DNA from: CAYVAR01 sp964449675
GTDB lineage: Bacteria; Patescibacteriota; Microgenomatia; UBA10105; UBA927
Reading direction: 5' to 3'
NCBI GenBank assembly: GCA_964449675.1
Contig: CAYVAR010000023.1
Coordinates: 1-23,283, forward strand
DNA length: 23,283 nucleotides
The notes beneath the pieces were generated by a model, which saw nothing but the letters and a program-made list of their open reading frames with translations, made no database searches and had not been told where the DNA came from. This document shows positions 13,332 through 19,834 of the stretch, piece after piece (position 1 is the stretch's first letter; every line of letters begins with the position of its first letter). The translations under genes were made by a program, and so were the position numbers.

Positions 13332-14426
13332 ATGTCATTTGATTCTCCCTATATGTTTCCACTGCTCCTTGCATGTTTTATCACAGGTTTCATCACTCCA
13401 CTTATTCGCTCCGTGGCAATGAATTTTGGCTTAGTTGATGATCCAAAACTTCGTAAACATCCGGCTCATACCCATACCGACGTTATCCCCCGAGCAGGAG
13501 GACTTGCAATTTATGCCGGAATTTGTATTTCTGTTTTACTTTTCCTTCCTCTATCAAAACTTTTTGTGGGTATGCTCATTGCTTTAACACTTCTTGTTAT
13601 CGTAGGTCTTTTGGATGATAAGAAAGATGTCAATCCTTACATAAGAATTGCAACAAATACCGTAAGCGCACTCATCATTGTCGGAAGCGGCGCTGGAATT
13701 CCATTTATTACAAATCCTCTCACAGGTGGCACGATAGCTTTAGATAGCTTTCGAATATCATTTGAATTCTTCGGTCGTCATTCAATCATTGTATGGGCCG
13801 ATATATTTGCATTTGTGTGGATCATGTGGACGATGCATATCGTCGGTTGGTCTGCGGGTGTCGATGGACAAATGCCCGGTTTTGTCGCAATAAGCGCGTT
13901 TGTTCTCGGTCTCCTTTCTCTTCGCTACACCCTCACCGATCCGCGCCAAGGATACGTCACGATTCTCGCATTTATCACCTGCGGGGCATTTTTAGGCTTT
14001 CTCCCATGGAACTTTTTCCCACAAAAAATTATGCCTGGATATGGTGGCAAAACGATCGCTGGGTTTTTACTCGCGCTTCTCGGCATTCTTTCCTATGGCA
14101 AACTTGGTACAGCGCTTTTGGTCTTAGGTATACCAACCATTGATGCAGTCTATACGCTGCTTCGTCGTATCGGAAAAGGAAAGTCACTGGTACTTGCCGA
14201 TCGCGGACATCTCCATCACCGGCTTATGGATCTTGGGTGGGGCAAAAGGCGTATTGCCTTGTTTTACTGGGGGGTGTCGGCTATACTTGGGCTAGTTTCT
14301 CTTACAGTTACAAGTCGGCAAAAAATATTTACCTTCCTACTTGTTGCTGTCGTGATCGGAGGGTTTTTGCTATGGGTCAACTTTTTTACGCAATTCTCAA
14401 AACCGCAAGACCCAGACAGTGGCTGA
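13332..14426 (+). CDS. WecA/MraY-family polyprenyl-phosphate HexNAc-1-phosphate transferase
   Basis: A 364-residue enzyme with about ten membrane segments. Conserved cytosolic blocks are LVDDPKLRKHPAHTHTDVIPRAGGLAIYAG (about 35-64), VGLLDDKKD (metal-binding DD), GWSAGVDGQMPGF (about 174-186), GKIxGG-like GYGGKTIAGFL and the late ADRGHLHHRLMDLG (sugar-binding HxHH). This last motif groups it with WecA/TagO/Rfe rather than with true MraY. It would attach a HexNAc-1-phosphate to undecaprenyl phosphate, the first step of a surface glycan. The Asn-rich part of the usual NxxNxxDGxDGL motif is changed to HIVGWSAGVDGQ. The next gene starts inside its 3' end (55-bp overlap). Confidence 0.9.
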   Translation: MSFDSPYMFPLLLACFITGFITPLIRSVAMNFGLVDDPKLRKHPAHTHTDVIPRAGGLAIYAGICISVLLFLPLSKLFVGMLIALTLLVIVGLLDDKKDVNPYIRIATNTVSALIIVGSGAGIPFITNPLTGGTIALDSFRISFEFFGRHSIIVWADIFAFVWIMWTMHIVGWSAGVDGQMPGFVAISAFVLGLLSLRYTLTDPRQGYVTILAFITCGAFLGFLPWNFFPQKIMPGYGGKTIAGFLLALLGILSYGKLGTALLVLGIPTIDAVYTLLRRIGKGKSLVLADRGHLHHRLMDLGWGKRRIALFYWGVSAILGLVSLTVTSRQKIFTFLLVAVVIGGFLLWVNFFTQFSKPQDPDSG

Positions 14427-15310
14427 AAAATCTCGCAATTTTTACGACGATTCTTTTTACTGGTCAACTCTTTTCTCAAACGCCACTTATGAAAAGTACG
14501 TGGGGATTTTTTGCTTTTTGTCTCCTTTCATCGTCAAACTATATTTTTAATGATATTCTTGATGCTCCCGCCGATAGAAAGCACCCCTTTAAAAAATTCC
14601 GTCCGATCGCAAGCGACTCACTCCCTACCCATATCGCAATCCTTGTTTCTGTACTTTTTGCCATGTCCGGCATAGCAATAAGTCGAACTATCGGTGGATC
14701 GTTTTTTGTATTTGCCATAGTCTTTCTTCTTTTACAATATGCATATTCACTCTTTCTTAAACATATAAGTGTCATAGACATACTAACGATCACAACGGCA
14801 TATATACTGCGCGTCTACGCAGGAGAAGCAGCGACTGGATATCATATTTCTATCTGGCTTGCGCTTGCTGCTTTGTCTCTTGCACTATTTCTTGCTATCG
14901 GAAAACGGCGCGCAGAACTCACTCTCATCCAAGGATATGAAGGTATGGTACCTAAAGATACTCGCGCGAGCTTATCACATTATTCAGAAAAACTTCTGGA
15001 TACATATACGGCGATGTTTGCAAATTCTACTTTTATTACGTACGCGTTTTTTACGTTTTTGGCGCGTCCAGTCAATGAAGGATTTTTCTTCCGCAACTAC
15101 TCAGAATTTGTTCTGGAACTCCCCGGACGAAAATGGATGATGGTAACCATTCCCTTTGTCCTTTTTGGCATTATGCGCTATATGCAGCTTATTTATGAAG
15201 GCAAAGGTGAATCACCAGAAAAAATACTCACATCTGATTTACCCCTTTTAAGTACCGTTATTCTTTGGGTGACAAGTGTACTCATCGTCGTGTATGGAAT
15301 TGGAGGATAA
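14372..15310 (+). CDS. UbiA-family prenyltransferase (decaprenyl-phosphate phosphoribosyltransferase-like)
   Basis: A 312-residue membrane protein. RPRQWLKNLAIF at the N-terminus, NDILDAPADRKHPFKKFRPIASDSLP (first Asp-rich site, NDxxDxxxD) and about eight helices match the UbiA branch that makes decaprenyl-phosphoryl-5-phosphoribose. The ATG at 14372 is preferred over the upstream in-frame one at 14237: it starts at the conserved N-terminus, has GGAGGG 8 nt upstream, and the upstream part has no family character. It overlaps the WecA-like gene by 55 bp. The stop codon at 15308-15310 directly abuts the N gap, so the gene is complete. A polyprenyl-phosphate pentose donor for the GT-C enzyme is a sensible product. 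Confidence 0.87.
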   Translation: MGQLFYAILKTARPRQWLKNLAIFTTILFTGQLFSQTPLMKSTWGFFAFCLLSSSNYIFNDILDAPADRKHPFKKFRPIASDSLPTHIAILVSVLFAMSGIAISRTIGGSFFVFAIVFLLLQYAYSLFLKHISVIDILTITTAYILRVYAGEAATGYHISIWLALAALSLALFLAIGKRRAELTLIQGYEGMVPKDTRASLSHYSEKLLDTYTAMFANSTFITYAFFTFLARPVNEGFFFRNYSEFVLELPGRKWMMVTIPFVLFGIMRYMQLIYEGKGESPEKILTSDLPLLSTVILWVTSVLIVVYGIGG

Positions 15311-15410
15311 NNNNNNNNNNNNNNNNNNNNNNNNNNNNNNNNNNNNNNNNNNNNNNNNNNNNNNNNNNNNNNNNNNNNNNNNNNNNNNNNNNNNNNNNNN
15401 NNNNNNNNNN
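15311..15410. other. Scaffold gap (100 N)
   Basis: Exactly 100 N, the conventional placeholder for a gap of unknown size. It truncates the PEGA-domain gene to its right. Gene order across the gap is only as reliable as the scaffolding. Confidence 0.98.
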
Positions 15411-16087
15411 GTTGGAGTTGGCTTGGGAGTTCCTGTCCCTTTTGGTGTAGGCGTAAGCTTACCGGTGAGTGCTGGAGATGGGGTTGCTTCCAAGGTCGGA
15501 GTTGGAATAGGCTCTCCTGATAAAGCAAGTTTTATAGAAGAAATGAGTTTATACCCGGCTGTTGTTTTTACTTTAAGCGTTCGCGAAACAAATCCAGGAG
15601 AATTTATCGTGAGCGTATGATCACCCGCGGTCATATCAGACACAGTAATCGGAGTTACCCCTTTGGTCTCATTATCAACAAAAACGGTCGCCCCATCTGG
15701 ATTTGTTGTTATAGAAATTTCAGACTTCTTACTCGATATCTTCTCAAGCCATAATAGGTCTACCGCTGTAGTAAGTTCTGAATCAGATAACGAACTATTG
15801 ACATAGGTGAGGAGATTTGCGCCAATAGTGATTTTTCCTTGCCAACTCGCTGGAGCACTGACACCACTGTCAGGGACGAGTTTTATTGTATATTCACCTA
15901 CTGTCACCTTATCTTTGTACGGACTTCTTCCGATGTGTTTATTATCGAGAAATACGCTGACCGCTGGTTGACTATCAACCCGCAGTTCCCCTTGTTTTTG
16001 TCCTGTACCACCAATAAATTTCACTATGGCAAATCCGACTATAAGAAGGACAACAATTCCCACAAGAAACAGGATTTTCCGCTTCAT
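15411..16087 (-). CDS. PEGA-domain membrane-anchored surface protein (3' end lost in gap)
   Basis: An N-terminal anchor (KRKILFLVGIVVLLIVGFAIV) is followed by an extracytoplasmic region. A first PEGA domain (GELRVDSQPAVSVFLDNKHIG, about residues 34-95) and a second (SEISITTNPDGATVFVDNETKG, about 125-195) precede a low-complexity Thr/Pro tail (PTPTLEATPSP, TPTPKGTGTPKPTP) that runs into the N gap. PEGA repeats are beta-sandwich surface modules. The start MKRK at 16087 is preferred to the in-frame ATG 15 nt upstream, because that ATG lies within a TGCTATGAT extended -10. The stop codon is not visible. The Thr/Pro tail could be a cell-wall-spanning or glycosylated stalk. Confidence 0.85.
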
Positions 16088-16097
16088 GGTGGATTCG

Positions 16098-16106
16098 ATC
16101 ATAGCA
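16098..16106 (-). promoter_or_regulatory. Extended -10 (TGCTATGAT) of the PEGA gene
   Basis: The minus strand reads TG-C-TATGAT, ending 10 nt before the ATG at 16087. It supports the shorter PEGA start and the short-leader pattern seen elsewhere in the window. Confidence 0.5.
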
Positions 16107-16191
16107 CGCTAATGGCTCTCTGGCAACACTCCCACCGGTTGGGCCACCGGCAGCCACCTGCACTTGGAAATTTACCAAAATGGGATTCCAA

Positions 16192-16728
16192 TCAATCCAC
16201 TCGAAATGCTCCCAAATATCTCAAGGTAATCGTCACCCACTGCTCCTCTCCAAAAATTACTTCATCAAAGATCTTTATCGTATGTGGAACTATGACGTAT
16301 ATCCGTGATTCCATTTTAAATTTCTCAAAATCGTCCGGCGCATGTATCCTTTCTCCAAATCCTGAAAACCGTTTTCCATATACGTATATACCCTCCTTAA
16401 TTTCCTTCCCCATCGCTTGATGGCACGTCCCAAATATCTGCAGTCCCCGCTTTTTACCAGTGACTGCTTGATGTGTATCAAAAATGCTAACTGCTACAGA
16501 AGCATTTTCTTTAACATTTTTACTGTGCTGAGCAGTGGTCGGAGTAAGAAAATAAAATATAAGTTTATCGCTATACACAAAATACGCAGTGTTTATCCAA
16601 CTCTCTTTACCGTCTTTAATAGAGGCAACAGAAAAGAGAGTACTTGTTTCTAAAATTTCACTTAAGCTACGATTAATTTGTTTGTCTGCGTATTGCCTGT
16701 GATGATATTTCAATGAAAGAGTCTTCAT
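16192..16728 (-). CDS. Pyridoxamine 5'-phosphate oxidase-like FMN-binding protein
   Basis: A 178-residue split-barrel flavin protein. The pattern TLFSVASIKDGKESWINTAYFVYSDKLIFYFLT, then AQHSKNVKENASVAVSIFD, is the PNPOx-like signature: the second strand pair contacts FMN phosphate, and the SKN/V segment follows the dimer strand. It lacks the C-terminal substrate-binding RxxE of true PdxH, so a general FMN- or F420-type reductase or heme-utilisation-like protein is more likely than PLP synthesis. It starts 3 nt after the stop of the glyoxalase-like gene (TAA-TAT-ATG) in the same frame, so the two are surely cotranscribed. Confidence 0.8.
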   Translation of the reverse strand: MKTLSLKYHHRQYADKQINRSLSEILETSTLFSVASIKDGKESWINTAYFVYSDKLIFYFLTPTTAQHSKNVKENASVAVSIFDTHQAVTGKKRGLQIFGTCHQAMGKEIKEGIYVYGKRFSGFGERIHAPDDFEKFKMESRIYVIVPHTIKIFDEVIFGEEQWVTITLRYLGAFRVD

Positions 16729-16731
16729 ATA

Positions 16732-17139
16732 TTAATGTTTTGATTCATAAAGCTCAATAAGAATACCATTACAATCTTTAAAAAAGATATATCTCCCTCC
16801 ATAAAACGTTTCATCTGGATCTGTGATAAATTGTACTCCTTGCTGTTTTAGCTTAGTTATTGCCCCATCTAAATCATCGACAAGCAGTCCGACGTGCTTT
16901 GTCCCTACAACGCCAAGGTCACTCATGAGTTCCTTGCGAAAATCCGGTAATGGTTTGGTCTTATCAAAACTGAATAATTCAATATAAAAATCTCCAAGAG
17001 ACAGAAGCGCTATATGCATATCTCCCTTGTCATATCTTTTTACTACTTGGCACCCTAGTTTATTTTGGTACCATGCAACGGATTCATTTAAATTATTTAC
17101 CGTCAGTGCATCATGATGAAAATTCAATCTCATATTCAT
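16732..17139 (-). CDS. Glyoxalase/VOC-family protein
   Basis: A 135-residue vicinal-oxygen-chelate fold protein with two beta-alpha-beta-beta-beta modules. Likely metal ligands are His in FHHDALTV (residue ~8-9), Glu in FYIELFSF (~56), His in GTKHVGLLV (~80) and Glu in ILIELYESK (~130), the H-E-H-E set of glyoxalase I and methylmalonyl-CoA epimerase. Substrate is unknown; its length equals single-domain glyoxalase I. The start has AAGGAA 6-8 nt upstream. A second in-frame ATG is two codons later. It heads a two-gene unit with the flavin protein. Confidence 0.85.
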   Translation of the reverse strand: MNMRLNFHHDALTVNNLNESVAWYQNKLGCQVVKRYDKGDMHIALLSLGDFYIELFSFDKTKPLPDFRKELMSDLGVVGTKHVGLLVDDLDGAITKLKQQGVQFITDPDETFYGGRYIFFKDCNGILIELYESKH

Positions 17140-17227
17140 GTTTCCTTAGACTTTTAATCTACTTTACAATATTTAGATATTTAAGCACAGCGGGTTTCTC
17201 GACCATAACGACGCAATTGTACAACGA

Positions 17228-18016
17228 TCATAGCCGAATCTCCATCAAATCCTGCGCAGGTTGTACGGATCCGGAAAAATACTTTTTCGCTTCATTTACC
17301 AAGCTACTTCCGTCACCAATAACTGATAATGGGCGAAAGTGGGTCAAAATTAGTTGTTTTACGCCAGCTTTTGAAGCTGCTATCCCCGCGTCTTTGGCAG
17401 TTGAGTGCCCGCGCTGGTGGGCAAGACGTACTTCTGAGGCGGTAGTGAAGCACTCATGAATGAGCATGTCAGTGCCTTTTGCCAGACGATCGAAATTCTT
17501 ATTTGGCGTCATATCTGCAGTAAATACAATCTTCGTTTTTCCAATAGCCACTGCATACGCAAAACACTGCTGCCCAGCTGCGACCTTGGCATCGACGCGA
17601 ACTGCGCAAACAGTCACAAAAGGCGCGTATTGAACGCACTCACCAGACTGCACTGCTTCATAAAAAAGTCGTTCCCCTTCATACTGGGCGAGCGTATGGG
17701 TCTGATCTGAAACAGAACGGACTACGTCCAGCGCCGCACGGGGACCATAGACATGCACCACGGATCGCTCTTCCAAATACAGTTTGAGAAACAGATAGTG
17801 CAGCATACCCGCGACGTGATCGGCATGATGGTGGGTGATAAAAACCGTATTGACTGAGGATAGCGGGACACCAGCTCGGACAAGCTGCCGCATCGTTCCC
17901 ATGCCATCACCGCAGTCGATGAGGAACGCGTCTTTTCCGGTGACAAAGCATAAGCTCGTCATCTGTCGCTTAAGATTATTGGCGCTGCCGGTACCGAGGA
18001 AAATGAGTTTATTGAT
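17228..18016 (-). CDS. RNase Z-like metallo-beta-lactamase-fold hydrolase, no canonical start codon
   Basis: A metallo-beta-lactamase-fold protein with THHHADHVAGM (HxHxDH), ADMTPN, HECF, GHST and LTHF, the pattern of RNase Z/ElaC-type hydrolases. The first ATG in frame is at 17962, but upstream codons encode KLIFLGTGSANNLKRQ, the conserved first strand, so the real start is further out. No ATG, GTG or TTG precedes it before an in-frame UGA. AGGAGG (18026-18021) is followed at once by ATG-AAT-CAA-TAA in another frame. Deleting the C at 18014 would give ATG-AAT-AAT-AAA-CTC-ATT, a normal start. So this is either a 1-bp error, a real mutation, or an AUC start 4 nt after the Shine-Dalgarno. A type-2 operator lies upstream. 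At 17228 to ATC it is about 262 residues. Confidence 0.85.
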   Translation of the reverse strand: MNKLIFLGTGSANNLKRQMTSLCFVTGKDAFLIDCGDGMGTMRQLVRAGVPLSSVNTVFITHHHADHVAGMLHYLFLKLYLEERSVVHVYGPRAALDVVRSVSDQTHTLAQYEGERLFYEAVQSGECVQYAPFVTVCAVRVDAKVAAGQQCFAYAVAIGKTKIVFTADMTPNKNFDRLAKGTDMLIHECFTTASEVRLAHQRGHSTAKDAGIAASKAGVKQLILTHFRPLSVIGDGSSLVNEAKKYFSGSVQPAQDLMEIRL

Positions 18017-18053
18017 TCATCCTCCTACACCAAAAACTCCTTCCCATTGCTAT

Positions 18054-18071
18054 ACATGAATCGATTCATGT
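18054..18071. promoter_or_regulatory. Type-2 palindromic operator (metallo-hydrolase gene)
   Basis: A perfect 18-bp palindrome ACATGAATCGATTCATGT. On the minus strand the sequence TATAGC, matching the -10 position of the other copy, directly follows it, so the operator fills the -35/-10 spacer of the metallo-hydrolase promoter. It lies 37 bp upstream of the first possible codon. Confidence 0.75.
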
Positions 18072-18087
18072 TGAATAATATCCTCAT

Positions 18088-18540
18088 TCATCGTATGGCT
18101 GAACGACTAGTGCGTTCTTTGGCGCGTTGAGATTTTTCCTTGCCCGCCTGGCTCCAATCCGTTCCGTAACGAGGCGGAAGTGTATCGAGTAACTCCTCAA
18201 TCTTGTCAAAAAACGCTTGCCACTGCGTTTCTTTAATAATGCGTTCAAGCTCGCGTTTTGTGCCGGGGTTGGCACGATCTACCCAAGTGGAGACTCTGCC
18301 AATCATGGAAAACGATACATGAAGGACTTCGACGATATCAACGGGCCTTTTGCCTCGGAGGAGAAGAACGGCAACAGTCAGCCGTTTGGCAAGCATGATT
18401 TCCTCAGTATGCGTCAGGAGGTCGGAAAAAAAGTCGGCAACCGCCTGTGTAGTCCGAAGATTAGCAACCGACGACCAAAAATGGCGAAACATCTCTTGTT
18501 GAATAGTCTTATCTAGTCTATATTTGGAAATCTGCGGCAT
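18088..18540 (-). CDS. TrpR/YerC-like transcriptional regulator 2
   Basis: A 150-residue paralogue of the regulator at 1408-1848. The two proteins align without gaps from SKY (5-7) through residue 87, with the shared core LL-T-E-MLAKRL (41-54). The helix-turn-helix follows at about 66-87, but the recognition helix is SFSMIGRVSTW instead of SLTTVNKISRA. The C-terminus is a basic tail (GKEKSQRAKERTSRSAIR). The ATG is 10 bp from a perfect 24-bp palindrome that fills the promoter spacer, so autorepression is likely. The same palindrome precedes the metallo-hydrolase gene downstream. The effector is unknown. Confidence 0.85.
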   Translation of the reverse strand: MPQISKYRLDKTIQQEMFRHFWSSVANLRTTQAVADFFSDLLTHTEEIMLAKRLTVAVLLLRGKRPVDIVEVLHVSFSMIGRVSTWVDRANPGTKRELERIIKETQWQAFFDKIEELLDTLPPRYGTDWSQAGKEKSQRAKERTSRSAIR

Positions 18541-18550
18541 ATGACATTAC

Positions 18551-18574
18551 TATACATGAATCGATTCATGTATA
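18551..18574. promoter_or_regulatory. Type-2 palindromic operator and promoter (regulator 2)
   Basis: A perfect 24-bp palindrome, half-site TATACATGAATC. On the minus strand -35 TTGTTA and -10 TATAGT are separated by an 18-bp spacer that is the palindrome core, and the -10 ends 9 nt before the ATG at 18540. A bound regulator should exclude RNA polymerase. The core ACATGAATCGATTCATGT is identical to the copy at 18054-18071. Confidence 0.85.
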
Positions 18575-18612
18575 ACAAGATCTACCATCATTTAAAAACT
18601 CTACCCCGTCAA

Positions 18613-18634
18613 CTAAACGACGGTAATATTATGG
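18613..18634 (-). terminator. Weak candidate terminator after the aminotransferase operon
   Basis: The minus strand has CCGTC-GTTTAGTT-GACGG followed by GGTAGAGTTTTT. The 5-bp stem and the delay before the T run make it weak. It is correctly placed 3' of the aminotransferase gene ending at 18653. Confidence 0.25.
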
Positions 18635-18652
18635 CCGCTTCGTTTGTCGCGC

Positions 18653-19834
18653 TCATAAACATGATTCGAAAATATCCAACCCCTCTTTTGCAGTCTTTTG
18701 ATCTATGGTTAAAGCCGGAAAAATCGTAAGAGTAAAAGGTCCAAGCTCTGAAACCAACAGCCCTTTTTTGTTGCAGCGACTCATAACCTCAAGCAAATAT
18801 CCATGCTGACTACTCACGAGTCCTAACGCCAAACCCTTCGCTCTCACTTCCGTGGGATAGCGATAATTCATAGAACGTAAACGATTCTCAAAATACCTGC
18901 CTATAGTGGCAACATTAGATAGTATCGTTTGCTTCCGCTTCATAAAGTAACGCAAATTTGCAAGAGCAGCTACGGTATTACGCGGATGCCACCCAAAGGT
19001 TGAATAGATACTGAAATTGAATTCCATTGATCTGGCAATCTCCTCCGACATAATTGCAGCCCCGAGTGCCCCATATCCGCCGGTTAACCCTTTTCCTAAT
19101 GTCAGGATGTCAGGTTTAAGTTTGTACCATTCAGAAGCAAAGAGCTTTCCTGTCCGACCAAATCCTGTCGCCACTTCGTCCACAATAAAAACCGTCCCGT
19201 ATTTTTTGCATGCGCCGGCAACGATGTCAAAGTATTCTTGATCAGGGATAACGACTCCAAGATTACAAATGATTGGCTCGGAGATATATGCCGCGACATC
19301 ACCTTTACTGAGTAATTTTTCTACGTCAAGAGCCACTTTTTCATCAAGCGGTGGGTTAACTTTTTCGCACCCAGGGAGTAAATTCATGTATTTCTCACGA
19401 AAATATGACGTACCGACACTCATTGCAGCTATTGAATGTCCGTGATAGCTACCTTCTATCGAGATGAACTTTGTGCGCTTTGTGTATGACATGGCCGCCT
19501 GAAGAGCCACTTCTACCGACTCTGTCCCGCCGGTAGTCCGAAAAGATTTGATTACTTTACCAGGAGTAATTTTTGCAAGAAGTTCGGCGAGATCCACCCA
19601 CGGTTTATACAAATAAGATGGACTGACGTAGTCTGGCCCATCATAATCTTTTACCACTTCTTCTACCTCCGAAACTCCCCATCCAATATTCCCAACGCAC
19701 CACCCCATAACGAAATCAATATACTGTTTTCCGTCTCGAGCAATGAGACGGTTTCCTTTCGCACCAACTATCTCAATTGGTATAGCCGGTATATCCCGTC
19801 CTACATATTCCTCGTCTTTTCCTTTTAAATTCAT
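18653..19834 (-). CDS. Class III PLP-dependent aminotransferase (second of a pair)
   Basis: A 393-residue fold-type I PLP enzyme of the class III family (acetylornithine, GABA, glutamate-1-semialdehyde group). Landmarks: TTGGTESVEVALQAA (phosphate site, 100-114), SYHGHSIAAMS, VDEVATGFGRTGKLF with D219, and DILTLGKGLTGGYGALGA with the PLP lysine K248. It overlaps the upstream aminotransferase gene by 4 bp (ATGA). Sequence does not fix the substrate. The GYHGHS-like segment and short N-terminus recall glutamate-1-semialdehyde mutase-like or amino-sugar enzymes. Two paired class III enzymes could form a heteromer or act successively. Confidence 0.88.
   Translation of the reverse strand: MNLKGKDEEYVGRDIPAIPIEIVGAKGNRLIARDGKQYIDFVMGWCVGNIGWGVSEVEEVVKDYDGPDYVSPSYLYKPWVDLAELLAKITPGKVIKSFRTTGGTESVEVALQAAMSYTKRTKFISIEGSYHGHSIAAMSVGTSYFREKYMNLLPGCEKVNPPLDEKVALDVEKLLSKGDVAAYISEPIICNLGVVIPDQEYFDIVAGACKKYGTVFIVDEVATGFGRTGKLFASEWYKLKPDILTLGKGLTGGYGALGAAIMSEEIARSMEFNFSIYSTFGWHPRNTVAALANLRYFMKRKQTILSNVATIGRYFENRLRSMNYRYPTEVRAKGLALGLVSSQHGYLLEVMSRCNKKGLLVSELGPFTLTIFPALTIDQKTAKEGLDIFESCL

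Noticed and set aside
14237..14371. Longer N-terminus for the UbiA-type protein
   Set aside because: These 45 codons read the WecA-like gene out of frame and have no family character; GGAGGG and the conserved N-terminus support 14372.
15193..15620. ORFs spanning the N gap
   Set aside because: They are artefacts of translating N; only the PEGA gene fragment to 15411 and the UbiA stop at 15310 are real.
18541..18729. Plus-strand 62-codon ORF after the type-2 operator
   Set aside because: It overlaps the aminotransferase 3' end, has no ribosome site or recognisable motif, and its start lies in the operator.
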